Shown here: one piece after another, positions 1 through 11,911 of the stretch
Layout of the letters: every line of letters begins with the position of its first letter
Numbering within the stretch: position 1 is the stretch's first letter
Source: Schistosoma mansoni
Taxonomy: Eukaryota > Platyhelminthes > Trematoda > Strigeidida > Schistosomatidae
Assembly (NCBI RefSeq): GCF_000237925.1
Contig: NC_031495.1
Coordinates: 50,075,925 to 50,139,924, forward strand
Length of the DNA: 64,000 nt
Reading direction: 5' to 3'
The notes under the pieces: model-generated
What the model was told of the DNA's origin: nothing
What the model saw: the letters and a program-made list of their open reading frames with translations, nothing else
The model's database searches: none
Position numbers and translations under genes: made by a program

Positions 1-694
1 CTAGCTGAGATTGAGTGACATACTCAATATTAACAGTTTGTAAAGACCTCATGACTGATTACATCAAACCATCTCATAATGATACCACAGTTTAATCAAA
101 CAGATAACATAAAGTAAACAGTATTTTTATATTTCGATAGTGTGATAAGGAAGACGAAGATTATCAGTACTATGTGACATTTTAGCACAATACATCTCGA
201 ACAATCTCATCACACATACACTTATTAAGAACATTTATACATGAAAAATCAAAAGGTCAAATAGACAAATAGAGGGTAAGAGGAAACAAACATAATAAAG
301 AAAATAACATGAAAAACAATGTGAAACTCATCACATAGGATAATAAACTAATAATATTTCTATATGTCTCATAAATACTGACTGCATTTTGTTTAACTGA
401 TTAACAATAATATGCTCTTGTTATTAGTTAAACTATTAGGAATTGTAAAACAGTTTTTAGTTAACATCTTTATTTGACTGACAGGTAAGTTCAATCCACG
501 TGTTTCATTCCATTTTCATCGTTACAAACAATTGATTATGCTTGTTGATAGCGGAAAAAGTCAAATGCCAATGTATATATGTTTATTTCCTACTACATAG
601 TACTTTTTTCAAGATAAGATCAGTTATTTTTGAAGCTACATAATTTTTTTTACCATTTAAAAATTGTACTTTATCATTTCTTCAATTTTTTGTA

Positions 695-823
695 CCTAGA
701 TGAAGCCTTTGTCTTACAGCCGAGATGCTCTGATTCAATGGAAAGTGTTGATATTCTGCTTGAAAAATCAATAAATTGTTTTAATTCTGAAAAGTATCAT
801 ATTAAGAATAGTTATATTCAATA
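695..823 (+). CDS. Candidate terminal exon of an unidentified upstream gene
   Basis: An open frame follows a plausible acceptor (T-rich run ending CCTAG near 699) and reads DEAFVLQPRCSDSMESVDILLEKS and onward to a TAA at 821-823. Composition is less biased than flanking noise, but I recognise no family and see no partner exon. It may be chance. Confidence 0.18.
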
Positions 824-920
824 AAAAGGGCTATGTATAATAATGACTGATGAAAATGATATAATAATTATTCTAAAGGAAATATAATTCTAATTTTGAG
901 ATAATATAGCATATATAGTT
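824..920. other. Gene-poor flank 1-920
   Basis: Apart from the weak exon candidate at 695-823, 1-920 is AT-rich with no recognisable feature. Confidence 0.5.
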
Positions 921-1050
921 GAAACCATCAGTCAATTGAAGCTAGACGACCATGGAAGACCTGGAAGCATTGGGTGGCCGTTTCGTCCTATTGTGGGACT
1001 CCTTAGCCGTGCGTATCCACGATTCCGCCTCGCGAGATTCGAACTAGTGA
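921..1050 (-). repeat. Sm-alpha-type SINE, partial, with dead hammerhead copy
   Basis: Reverse-strand tail and ribozyme section of the tRNA-derived SINE, breaking off in box B (GTTCGAATCTC on the minus strand). The hammerhead spans 967-1012. Its core reads CTAAGGA where CTGANGA is required, so the essential G5 is lost; GAAA is kept. It abuts head-to-head with the next plus-strand copy. Confidence 0.9.
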
Positions 1051-1432
1051 CTGGCTCCATGAGGTATATCTTGGAGTTCTAGTGAGAAGCAGTAACCAGT
1101 GGAGCTCAACCAGGTCTGTTGGGAGATATCAACTCACTGAAGACATTGGTGAAATGGTTGCTCAACTTCGTGTATTGGTTGAAGTTAGACAATAACACCG
1201 TTGGATACCGGCCAGCTCACTGGTCTATCGGTTAAGTGCTCCGGCGCGAGAGTGGTAGGTCCTGGGTTCGAATCTCGGGAGGCAAGGTCGTGGATGTGCA
1301 CTGCTGAGGAGTCAGTCTCATAATAGGACGAAACGGCCATCCAATGCTTCCAGGTTTTCCATGGTGGTCTATCTTCAATTGACTCATGATTTCAACTATA
1401 TATAAAAATTACTAAAAATCTCGACAAAAAAC
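1051..1432 (+). repeat. Sm-alpha-type SINE, near full length, with weakened hammerhead
   Basis: Upstream unit (1051-1200) is followed by a pol III-like promoter: box A around GGTCTATCGGTTAAG and box B GGGTTCGAATCTC at about 1263-1276. The ribozyme section is 1298-1347 and the tail ends in CAATTGACTCATG...AAAATC. Core CTGAGGA and GAAA are intact, but stem I (GCACTG/CAATGC) has one mismatch and stem III a C-A clash, so activity would be poor. Confidence 0.92.
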
Positions 1433-2261
1433 CCCCTTATAATATAGCATAGTTGAATAAAGTAAATATGATTATATTCTTCTTTTTTAAAAAAAATAAA
1501 TTTTTCATTTATCTTTTGGGTTGGACATGACTAGAGTTTTAATAATATAATAGTAAAGACTAAAGAAAACATCATATATAATTAATACCAACTCATTACT
1601 GAATTTATTTCATACTTTTGAATAGCAAAGCGTGAGAAGAATGACATAATTTGTCGATGTCATCAGATAGACTTCGTTCAAAATATAAATGCATTTTAAT
1701 TTCAAGGAATCAAGGTTTGAGAATCTCACGTAAGATCTAGAGGATGTCAATGTGTTATGATAGAATTATACTACCTTGATAACACAGTACGGTAAAATTT
1801 AATGAATAACATCCAGAGTTGACGTGAAATAGTAAAAATATCAGTTAGGTATAAAAATAAAAATTGAATACAGCTTGCTATTTAAGCTGTGGATCAAACT
1901 GCGATATTTTAACAGTTTAGTTTAACCATATTATTGCAAAGATCTATTTGTCTAATGTGAAGTTAATAGCCTTAATCAATCGTACACATATCATAACCCA
2001 ATGTATGACAAACAATGTTTACTGAATGGTAAATTTTGAAGTTGATTTTATTTTATTTTAATTTGGATATCAGCTCTTTCACTTTTAGATTAACCATTAA
2101 TTGAGCAGAAGTGGACAAATCGCTAATCAGAATTATCAGTTTAGTTTAAAAAAGTTGCTATTTTATCATGCTAAATATTTAGTTATCATGTTTTATTTCT
2201 ACTTAAGTCAAATTGCCCAAAATTAGATAATGCTAACAAACAATTAATTAGCATTTGCATA

Positions 2262-2455
2262 GTTGAAGGCATGAGTAAATTGAAGGTAGACCACCAAGGA
2301 AAACCTGGAAGCACTGGACGGCCATTTCGTCTTATTGTGGGACTCCTCAGCAGTGCTCATCCCCGACCTCACCTCGAGAGATTCGAACCCAGGACCTACC
2401 GGTCTCGCGCTAGAGCACTTAACCGATAGATCACTAAGCCTGCATCCCATGGTGT
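2262..2455 (-). repeat. Sm-alpha-type SINE with best-preserved hammerhead ribozyme
   Basis: Minus-strand copy with box A and box B intact (GGTCCTGGGTTCGAATCTC region). The ribozyme lies at 2310-2357 (minus). Confidence 0.93.
2310..2357 (-). ncRNA. Hammerhead ribozyme (type I), likely foldable
   Basis: Read on the minus strand: stem I strand AGCACTG; core CTGAGGA (position 7 is free, so this fits CTGANGA); stem II GTC/GAC with a loop of about 9 nt; core GAAA; a very short stem III; site GTC; then stem I strand CAGTGCT. Stem I is seven perfect pairs. Stem II is only 3 bp because its fourth pair is C-A. Stem III is so short that folding as a dimer, as known for schistosome Sm-alpha hammerheads, is likely. 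Confidence 0.75.
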
Positions 2456-2589
2456 TAATGTCTAGTTATATTGTATTGACTGATTTCCATTGATAGACTT
2501 TGTGGTTACAATTATTGAATTGAAATGTCGTTAGCATCATAATCATTTAACTATGTCGGTTATGTATAATATCCGATCAATAACTGGAA

Positions 2590-2815
2590 CACTTCCTAGG
2601 TATCAATATCAAGGTTATACTTGGTAATTTCAAATAAAATGAACATTGAGTAGATAGTTAATAATAAATATACTTTTGTTATATCCCAATCGACATCAAA
2701 TTTAATGTCGACTATTTGTTCACTCTGAAGAAGTGACTTACATTAAGTCACGAAACGTCAGAAATACAATTTTCCTACTCATCGGGATATAACAAAAATA
2801 TATTTATTAAAAAAT
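2590..2815 (+). repeat. Hairpin-forming repeat (family D), copy 1
   Basis: Inverted ends read ATATACTTTTGTTATATCCC near 2668 and GGGATATAACAAAAATATAT near 2783. They enclose CTTACATTAAGTCACGAAAC. Shares order and sequence with reverse copies at 27.8 and 31.3 kb. MITE-like, no coding capacity. Confidence 0.7.
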
Positions 2816-3479
2816 ATTTCCTGTTCAACTTCTGTAACAACTCTAGCTATTACGATAACGTTATAGAAATATTATATATAGTAAGGAGTTGAACTTGTGG
2901 AATTATTATACTACAAAATCCATCACTTGTTCTGTATCTAACTTTCGTGGTAAGAAGACTAACTGTAACCGTATATAACAATGATGTGATAATTGACGTA
3001 ACTCTGAAACACTGTTAAAATATCAGCGGTTTAATAAGAATATGATGAAATTCTACACGGAGAACTTCTAGAAATTTCTGTCTGAATTATAATGATAGAT
3101 CGATCAGCGAAGTGAAAAAAAGAACGAATTTAGCGAATAAATTTCGCATCAATTGGTTTTTTATAATGGCTCTACATCATTATATAGATGTTTACACAAT
3201 TTACAATAATGAATAATATACATCAAGTAGTTCTGTTACGTAATAATTATGTGATGACATATTGATTATAAAGTAATGTTGAGTAATTGGAAGAAAGGAG
3301 ATTATATTAACTAACGCGATTATTCAAAAAATCAAACAGTTGCTACGTTGCATAATATATAAAAAGAAGGAACTAACAAAATATTTTGATGAATGGTTAG
3401 TATTATAGTAAGAACCAAGGGACGAATGTTGAGAATATGTAAAATACAAAAGCGGAAGAAATTCGAAAATAGTTTATGA

Positions 3480-4190
3480 ACGTTCTTCTCAATATACACA
3501 AAGGGTAAAGCAAGATTCTCCGATACAATATAGAATGCACAATCCAATCACACTTGACGGAGAAACTTTGGAGGATGTGGAAACCTTTACATATCTGGGA
3601 AGCATCATTGATGAACACGGTGGATCCAATGCAGATATGAAGACGCGGACTGGCAAAGCAAGAGCAGCATATTTGCTACTGAAGAACAGCTGGAACTCGA
3701 AACAATTGTCAACCAACACCAAGATCAGAATTTTCAATACCAATGTCAAGACAGTTCTACTTTATGGGGCGGAAACCTGGAGAACTACGAAAACCATCAT
3801 CCAGAAGATACAGGTGTTTATTAACAGTTGTCTACGCAAAATACTTCGGATTCATTGACCAGACACTATCAGCAACAAGCTACTGTGGGAGAGAACAAAC
3901 CAGATTTCAGCGGAGGAGAAAATCAGGAAGAAGTGGTGGGAGTGGGTAGGGTCCACATTAAGGAAAGCACCTAATTGTGTCACAGGGCAAACCCTCACAT
4001 GGAATCCTGAAGGCCAAAGGAAAAGGAGAAAGACCAAAGAACACATTACGACGAGAAATGGAGACAGATATGGGAAGAATGAACAAAAATGAATAGAACT
4101 AGAAAGGAAGACCCAGGACAGAGTTGGTTGGAGAATGCTGGTCGGCGGCCTATGCTCGATTGGGAGTAACAGGCGTAAGTAAGTAAGTTA
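3480..4190 (+). repeat. RTE-like LINE, 3' end fragment 1
   Basis: Encodes the C-terminal part of the RTE-like ORF ([37 protein letters not shown]) and runs into a 3' tail of GTAAGTAAGT repeats at about 4174-4188. Reading frame is broken after about 3857. 5' truncated. Closest relative in the window is 21,115-21,832. Confidence 0.88.
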
Positions 4191-4194
4191 TGAG

Positions 4195-6629
4195 CGTTCT
4201 GCTACCAACTCACTTCTATACAGATGGACAAGATAGGAAGGGTGGTTGGATGCAAAGGTTTGGTTTGTGAAAGTGAATTCCGATGGCTTCAGCAACGTGC
4301 GAAAGACGAACTTACAAACCATGTGATAAATTTGATGGAATATAGTGGATAACCTTAAAAGCTTTATTCAAGTCAACTTGATAACCTGTGACCACCAAGT
4401 TGGAGGGAACAGAACTCTTAATCACTCTTATCTATCCTTTCTCAAGCAAGACGTGTGGTGTTCTGCTATAAGATGATGGACTTACCGAATTGTACACCTC
4501 ATATAACTGGCTCCACAAAAGCGTTTGAATTGGTAAATACACATAGTTGTGGCGAATTCAGGCAGTTCGCCTTTATTAATGGTTCTGATTATGGAGCAGT
4601 TGTAGAAAACGGGTAGTGCTGTCTTCACGAGACCTGAAAATGGCGGGCGTACTCAAGTGAGAAATCTCACACGAGTATGAAGTAACTGTACTATGATGCT
4701 TAGTCTTCAACATCTGTTCAAATAAGGGTAGTCCTCAACAAATCAAATTATCAAATTAATCAAATTATCACTGTACTGACTTGATAAGTTTAGAAAATTG
4801 GTCAATGTTTATAGTAGAAAGATAATATCTTGATCTTTTGACATTGAAATTCACTTTTCCAGAAGATATTTATGTATACAACAATGTCTATAATGATTCT
4901 CTGAAATCATTATGTATGATAAGTTCTTTCCACATCAAGACAGTCTAACTTCCGTAGCCATTTAATGTCTAATACGCTATCTGGTAACTCTATTATAAAT
5001 TAAATTGTGAATTATGATATTAAGATGGGTTAAAAAGAAATTTCATCATTATCAACACAATAATAATAATAATTACTATGTATTCATTTACAATAAGCAG
5101 TATGTTACTAGTGTGATTAAGTATATTAACATGTGATAAGTGAGTTTATAATTATCAAGATCTTACTTCTTACTATCTGTAAGGATTTAAACATGATAAT
5201 CATCCCTGACACCAATGATGTCATCATCATCATCATCACTATGATGATGATGATGACAAACATTAGACGCAAATTAAACGCATGATTATTTGTTTGCGTT
5301 TGTAGGTGATTGAATAAACTTTAGTAAATTGCATATATGTTGCTTTCCTGTTTGGATACAAATGTAAATTTTCAATCATTACATTGGGATTTGAATTTTA
5401 TCGATTTTCTAGTAAAACAACTGTCAATTTAGTTTATTAGAATACTACTAGAATTAACTCTGTGTTAACAATTTAGCTGAAATAAGTTTGGGGAGAATGA
5501 TATTCTTTTTAGGCTATATTCGTTAGACTGAATTTCAGATTGTACAATCGCACACCGACCCAATGGTTTTAGTGGTTCATCGTTCAAGTCAAGAGGTGAA
5601 GGTCACCAACTTAAGCCCTGGTATGATTTTGGATGTTCATTATCGAGAAATCCTATACTAGAACAAAACAGCCCACTTGTGTTTCCCGATTTGCATCCGA
5701 ACTCTAATTATCCTCAATCTGCGTCGAATACGACATACAAAGTAGCTGTTTGGTTTATGAGCTTAGCTCTAAACAAACATACTAACCTTAAATTTATTTC
5801 GTAATGACTGAATGATGGGAGGCTTCAAGTATTTGTATTGAACTCGAAAACATGATAATAATCGAAAAAGAGAACAGTTTTCGATGCTTCATTGGATTTC
5901 AACATCGGTCTACTTTTTAAAATGTTCATGTTTACTAAGTTCGGAATATTTTTTGGAATGCTCACTAAACTTTATAGTATTTAGATCAATAGTTCGCACA
6001 TGGGTAAGTGAATATGTTTATAGTCAGATGATTAGGAAAGATTTAATCAATTTTATATCACATTATTCTCTTTATTTTGAAACACTTAAGTAACAATTTT
6101 TTATTCAGTATTCTTAAAATGTTATTTGATATGACGTAAGCAATCACCCATAAAATTTCTAAACTTCCTCGTCGAAAGCGTCATTAGGTAATCTCAGATA
6201 TTAATGTTTTCAATTTTCGAGATCTCGTCAATCTGTCATGTTGAAATAGATTCGTAGTTAGTAAACCAGGGCACTCTTAGTAATACTGTATTATCAAACA
6301 GCTATAGTGTTTTTTTTTTAATCATGCTTATTCAATGATTATTTTCCGTTAACTTCACAGCTAACTCAGTGTTATTGATCCTTATTATGTTTTGTTGAAA
6401 AGAAAATCATGTTGAAACACTGAAAATTTTCTGTGACGAAAATTAAACTTGTTCCTAGAATCAACAATAATTACGGAATTTTCAAATGAGAAGGAAACTG
6501 AATTAGTTGTTGACCTGAAAGTTTTACATTTGATTATGTTGATAATAAAATAAGGTCGATAATTATTAAGGGGTCAAGCAGTCACAGAAACAACTTGATA
6601 TTTAAGCAGTCGTAGTCGTAGCGGTAGCT

Positions 6630-6630
<1 letters not shown>
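4195..6630. other. AT-rich stretch without recognisable gene
   Basis: Only the palindrome at 5218-5257 and short AAT runs stand out. 1,433-2,260 and 2,820-3,480 are similar. Confidence 0.6.
5218..5257. repeat. Perfect (TCA)n/(TGA)n palindrome
   Basis: TGTCATCATCATCATCATCA, a short centre, then the exact reverse complement. It forms a self-complementary hairpin of about 17-18 bp. Probably a microsatellite rearrangement. Confidence 0.8.

Positions 6631-6631
<1 letters not shown>

Positions 6632-6662
<31 letters not shown>
6632..6662. repeat. (AAT)n microsatellite
   Basis: About ten uninterrupted AAT units inside an AT-rich repeat field. Confidence 0.9.
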
Positions 6663-6669
6663 GTTGCAA

Positions 6670-6900
6670 AGGCAGTATTGTGATATGTGCTACTGATGTC
6701 GACAGATATAAGTAGTACATGTCACCAACCAAAAGTGGAGTGTTTGGCAGCAGAAGGTTGAGAAAATCAAAGAGAAGAAAACGAGAATAGAGAGTGATTG
6801 GTTCGGAAACGAAAGAACAATAAAATCTGAGACAACTGATAGATATTTTACAAATGAAGTATTACTGTATGTTTCTAAGAATTTCGTTGTGTTATCGCTT
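6670..6900 (+). repeat. Interspersed repeat family F, copy 1
   Basis: Shares a diverged run of about 200 nt with 39,540-39,785: ATATAAGTAGTA, then GCAGAAGGTTGAGAAAATCA, then CTGAGACAA and TTTTACAAAT-type blocks in the same order. No coding capacity seen. Class unknown. Confidence 0.6.
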
Positions 6901-7155
6901 ACTACAGCAGAACTAACAATGGCGTAGTTGATATTAATAACTCTTGTTGAATTGTATTAATCTATTTGTAAATAAAGTTGTGCAAATCTATGGAATCATT
7001 AAGAGTGGTAAATCTATGCGGACGAAGAAATCATCTTGATTAGATAATTCTGATTATACATCAATAAATTATAAGAATACATTAGGATAACGGGTTTTCC
7101 AAGTTCAATGTAGAACAAGATTTTTTTAAAATGAAATTTAAAATTAATTTATTTA

Positions 7156-7250
7156 CTGAGGAGTCCCACAATAGGACGAAACGGCCGTTCAGTACTTCCA
7201 GGTTTCCCATGGTTGTCTAGCTTCAACTGACTCATAATTTCAACTGTATA
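7156..7250 (+). repeat. Sm-alpha-type SINE, 5'-truncated at the ribozyme core
   Basis: Begins exactly at CTGAGGA and continues through GAAA, the site region (GTT instead of GTC) and the CATGGT...CAACTG tail. It has neither box A/B nor the 5' stem I strand, so no ribozyme can form. Confidence 0.85.
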
Positions 7251-7254
7251 ATTT

Positions 7255-8720
7255 ATTTTCCACAATTAACCTTCGCTTTAAACTACTTAATGAAATGTAA
7301 TTTCAGTTAAATAAGTACAAACATGTATCTAACCTATTATAGCGAATAATTGAATAGATGTAAGTAAAAGATTGAATAATAAAATGAATAAACTAGTTTC
7401 AGTGTTTTTCATTGTCTATAAACACACAAAATAAACGAATATTGCCTAGAGAGAAAAAAAACAAGATTACTCATTGTAAGTTTGTTTCTAGGCTTTACTT
7501 TTTCCTTTTATTTTTTTCAAGAAAATTGAGTATCACAACATGCTTATTATCATTATTAATATTATATGATACCTGTTTTTTGTTTTAGTCTTTGTTTAAG
7601 TATCATGTTTCATTGATTATGACTCATATTCGCTATTCTGTTTGATTAACGCCCACAACATTTAGTTGTTGTCGTTTTCTCTTTTCAAAAATTTTAGAAA
7701 TAAAACTCCTAAAGTAAATTCAAAGAATCCAAGGCCTGTGAACTAACTTTTAAAATGTTTGACGTTTTAAAAGAATAAAATAGTACAATCATTTTTTTTA
7801 GGAAAAAGTGCAATATTCAGGGTGGAAGGATTTCTTAAGAAACTTCTAATATTCCTACTTCATTTTTATCCATGTTCTGAGTGACAAACAGATGAATTAA
7901 GAGATAGATAGAGAGTGGGAGAGAAAGTCAGATAGATCGAGCAAGGGGGAGAGAAATGAATAGATAAAAAAACAGTAGGATATATCTAGTATGTCGCTAT
8001 TCGTGGAATTTAGTATGCACATTTCTTCCCATTCAGGGCTTGTTAGCTAAAAGTACCTCTACACCAGTGTTAACGTTCATTATGAAACATGAACCCCGTA
8101 CCTCATGCATCAAGTATCCATGCGAGTCCGGATAGTCAATAACTTGTTAAATCGATATAACGATATCAGAGAGCTTTTGCAACTGTCGAGGTTATTCTCT
8201 CAGAATGTATGACAGTGACTGACTAGTTATGATCCTGACTATCAATAACGGTATATTGTTAACTCGTATTCATAGAAATACACCTCATTCCTTTTCGTTT
8301 TTAAACTGTAATTCACAAAATGAAAGTTGACTTGACAAACAACTTCGGAAACTATACTGGAAATCAAGTGTTTCTTTTTTCATGTTCAGTAGAGTTGAAT
8401 TTCTAAATCAAACCGCATACTTATTTAGTCCAATATGTAGTTTTTTTTTTAATTTTCATTCATACATAATTGAATAGTACAGGTATATAAAGTGAATTAC
8501 TATTTATGAATATGATAATGATATTGGTAAATACTTTGATTATACTAAAAAAAAAGATATTTTTATTGAATTTTCCGAGAAAAAACTATTTATTATTTGT
8601 AAGTGTAAAATCAATCTGAACTCTTGGGACTCTGGTATTTTGTTATTTGTGCATAATATCATCCAACATTGAATCCTCTCATGGATTTGATCAGAGTGAG
8701 AAAAACTGTTTCAGTAAATA
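7255..8720. other. AT-rich stretch without recognisable gene
   Basis: A purine-rich GAGAGA patch at about 7,900-7,960 and scattered A/T runs; nothing else. Confidence 0.6.
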
Positions 8721-8724
8721 ACAG

Positions 8725-9117
8725 TTATAATCAGAAGGGGTTTTGTGGAGATTTCAGTATTTTTCATAGTTGAAATCATGAGTCAATTGAAGCTAGACTA
8801 CCATGGAAAACCTGGAAGCAATGGACAGCCGTTTCGTCCTATTATGGGAATCCTCAGCAGTGCGCATCCACGATCCCGCCTCGCGAGATCCGAACTCAGG
8901 ACCTACCAGTCTCGCGCCATAGTACTTAACCGATAGACCACTGAGCCGGCACCTAACGGTGTTATTGTCTAACTTCAACCAATCCAAGAAGTTTGAGCAA
9001 CCGTTCACCAATTGTCTTCAGTAAGTTGATATCTCACAACAGACATGGTTGAACTTCACTGGTTACTGCTTCTCACTAGAACTCCAGATTATGTATCTTG
9101 AAGTCAGTCACTAGTGA
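8725..9117 (-). repeat. Sm-alpha-type SINE, full-length minus copy
   Basis: Complete unit: tail (CAGAAGGGGTTTTGTGGAG), ribozyme at 8818-8863, tRNA-like box region, and the same upstream unit seen at 1051-1200. Hammerhead core CTGAGGA and GAAA are intact, but stem I (GCACTG/CATTGC) has one internal mismatch and stem II loses its first pair. Confidence 0.92.
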
Positions 9118-9256
9118 GCTTATGATTATAATCAGAAGGGGTTTTGTGGAGATTTCAGTATTTTTCATAGTTGGATGCCGGCTCAGTGGTCTATCGGTTA
9201 AGGGGACTGGCGCAAGACTGGTAGGTCCTGGGTTCGAGTCTCGCGAGGCGAGGTCG
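9118..9256. repeat. Chimeric Sm-alpha SINE fragment ending in an assembly gap
   Basis: Starts with the reverse-strand tail (a second copy of the ~45-nt block at 8725-8770). It then switches without spacer to plus-strand box A/box B sequence (GGCTCAGTGGTCTATCGG; TGGGTTCGAGTCTCGCG). The ribozyme section would fall in the N run. Confidence 0.85.
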
Positions 9257-9456
9257 NNNNNNNNNNNNNNNNNNNNNNNNNNNNNNNNNNNNNNNNNNNN
9301 NNNNNNNNNNNNNNNNNNNNNNNNNNNNNNNNNNNNNNNNNNNNNNNNNNNNNNNNNNNNNNNNNNNNNNNNNNNNNNNNNNNNNNNNNNNNNNNNNNNN
9401 NNNNNNNNNNNNNNNNNNNNNNNNNNNNNNNNNNNNNNNNNNNNNNNNNNNNNNNN
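9257..9456. other. Assembly gap (200 N)
   Basis: Exactly 200 undetermined bases, inside a repetitive SINE; the round number suggests a placeholder rather than a measured size. Confidence 0.98.
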
Positions 9457-9709
9457 CCACTTTCTTCATTATTCCTCTAAGTCTTTTCTGAGCTTATAAT
9501 TAATTTAATTTAACAATTATTTAGCCTTCTTTCTTCTTGTTCTTTGTTCTTTTTCTTAATTGCTACTATTGTTATTGAATTAGTGACTTTGAATATCGAT
9601 ATCTAGCTAATCTGTTTTCGTTCTTAAATTTTCTCAAGTATTAGGATTATTCAACAAATCAATATCCAACATGTCATATGGTATGGCATGAGTGCCATGT
9701 TCAATATAT

Positions 9710-9880
9710 AGAGTGATGATCCCCGCCACACAGAGTGGTGTGAATTATCGATCAGAGCAATGATACACGAAAAACCTTACGAGCAGTCTTGAGTACTTAT
9801 CAGTCCTGTTTTCTGCCTAGCCTAGCCAGTTAAGTCCACAACACCAAAAACAGACTCTGCAATATGAATCATTATTCACA
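9710..9880 (-). repeat. LTR-like repeat (family C), truncated minus copy
   Basis: Reverse complement matches 25,370-25,500 (CTAGCCTAGCCAGTTAAGTC; CAGACTCTGCAATATGAATC). Fossil; old by divergence. Confidence 0.6.
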
Positions 9881-10049
9881 AACATAATGAGTTTATACTC
9901 ATGATTCCAACTATGAAAAATAACAGTTAATCAGTCCAATAGTTAATTTGTTGTTCATTCATATTTATGTCAGTATCTTACTGATAGAACAACATTTAAA
10001 AAATAGCACAAAAAACTTTGGTTTTTGACATAGATTCTTTCCATTTACA

Positions 10050-10325
10050 ATTGATTAATCATTGAGTGGTGATCAGTGTCATGTCTGTCTGGCTTTTTAG
10101 TTCTGATCAAAATAAATCGATGAAATTGCAATGTGGTTTTTAATTTAACTAAGTTGGCATCCTGTGCACTATGCGTAGTTTTTAGGTGGTTGTGGGCGGT
10201 CAATGAGAGACTTTAGTTTCTTGCTATTTGTCACTTATCAGTAAGGTGTATCTGTAATCTTGAAGGAACTGGTGCTCCCTGGGGGATTTGGCCCGGTATA
10301 ACCCGACGTGAACGTTTGAGATATC
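10050..10325 (+). repeat. Interspersed repeat family E, copy 1
   Basis: Diverged match to 11,610-11,890: CATTGAGTGGTGATCAGTGT, a TGTCTGTCTGGCTTTTTAG block, GTTGGCATCCTGT and TATCTGTAATC in order. The tRNA-like tail of copy 2 (GGGATTCGAACC) suggests a SINE-like origin. Inference only. Confidence 0.5.
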
Positions 10326-11609
10326 ATCACTGAACTATTCAAACTTTCTGTAGGACTAAGATATTTTTAACTGATTGCTCACTGAGTGTTGAGTAGTCAA
10401 TATTATATTTTACTAACCTTCTTAAGGTTGTTCGATTTTTATCGATCAGGTCGAAATGTGCCCGCTAATCTAAGTGATTCGGCATCTCGTGCATGTTTCT
10501 ACTGAAATGTCAAAAAGTATTTCATGTTTTGCAGATAAACTTTATCTTTACTCAGTTGTTCATGATTTTCAACTAGTTAATCACTTATGATTTGTGCAGT
10601 TTTATGTCGTCGATGGATCTGAACTATCATGTCAAGTGTGCTTGTTATTCCTAATTTTTACTACTTCACATATATTTCTTTTACACTGCAGATATTTCAT
10701 TGATTTCTAGCCATAGAGTTACTGGTTTATTTCTTGTTTTAATGATTAAGATTTGAACCGTTTATGTGTAAGTATTTTTTAAATTAGGTTCGTTTCAGCA
10801 TTTAATTAATAATGCGATTGATAACAGCCTGTTGTTTAAAATAAATAGTACGATGTTTTACCTTCAGCAAAAAACGAAGATCTTGAAGGGACTTATCGGA
10901 TATAAATGAATGGAATCGATATTTTCCTGTGATTGGCACTGGTGAAAAAACTCTTCTTTCTGTAGGATCTCATAAGTAAACTGGGTTTATATTAATAGTC
11001 TTCTAGAAGTAGTAGTGTGAACAGAGGACTCAAGCAACAAACTTTTAGGACCAGTCATTAAGACTCTTTTTATGTGTATTTTGTATTGTTAGCTCTGTAT
11101 TTTTTAAACTTGGCCATTGGTACGGAAAATCAATAAGACAAATAAACATTAATGAAATCTAATGTATATATATAGCTGAAAGTAACTAAAGAGGATAAAA
11201 CTCACTATTGATTATTGTCTTATTGAGTAACTTCATTATTGCAGTAAATCAACGACTAAAATCAATTATTTACAGATTGGCAACTTTTTAAAAATAAACA
11301 AAAAGTTAACTGGAGCCCACTTATAATTTTCACTATTCTAAGGTCACATAATGAATATAATACTTATGAGCAGTATACTGATTTACTTTCTTTTAGGAGA
11401 TGATTTATATAGGACTCTATTAGTAATTATGTCAATAATAATTAACTGAATAAAACCTGGAACTTATTGACCTCATAAATTCAAAAACGCTAAATAAAAT
11501 AGAAAAATGACATTATTGATTATTACAGAGTGTAGGAATATAAAATAATTTTAAATATTTAGTTCAAGTATGCAATTTTGGATATTTTGCCAAGTTAGAT
11601 ATTATTTTT

Positions 11610-11890
11610 ACTGAGTAGTCATTGAGCGGTAACCAGTTTTGTGTTTGTCTAGTCTTTAGTAATAATCAAGTTACGGTATAGCCATTAGTTTAAGTGGTTT
11701 GACGTTGCATGTCCTGTCGCTTAATCTCAAATGGTTGGAGATAAATCGTAGGAAGTCTTATCATTTAAGTTTTGTGTTAGTTGAGATATTTTATCAAGGT
11801 TTATCTGTAATCATGAATGCATCCATAATCCCTTATGGGATTCGAACCACTGTCACGCAATCCTGCAGTCTCAGAAGTTACAACTGACCA
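11610..11890 (+). repeat. Interspersed repeat family E, copy 2
   Basis: Same blocks as 10,050-10,325 in the same order, ending CCTTATGGGATTCGAACC. Confidence 0.5.
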
Positions 11891-11911
11891 CTTGTACAAA
11901 AGTTATTACGC

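Noticed and set aside
1205-1290. Apparent tRNA genes at box A/B motifs of the SINE copies
   Set aside because: No acceptor stem or anticodon arm can be closed; the motifs are SINE promoters.
8793-9499. Several open frames around 8.8-9.5 kb
   Set aside because: They are readings of the Sm-alpha SINE, and two run through the 200-N gap.
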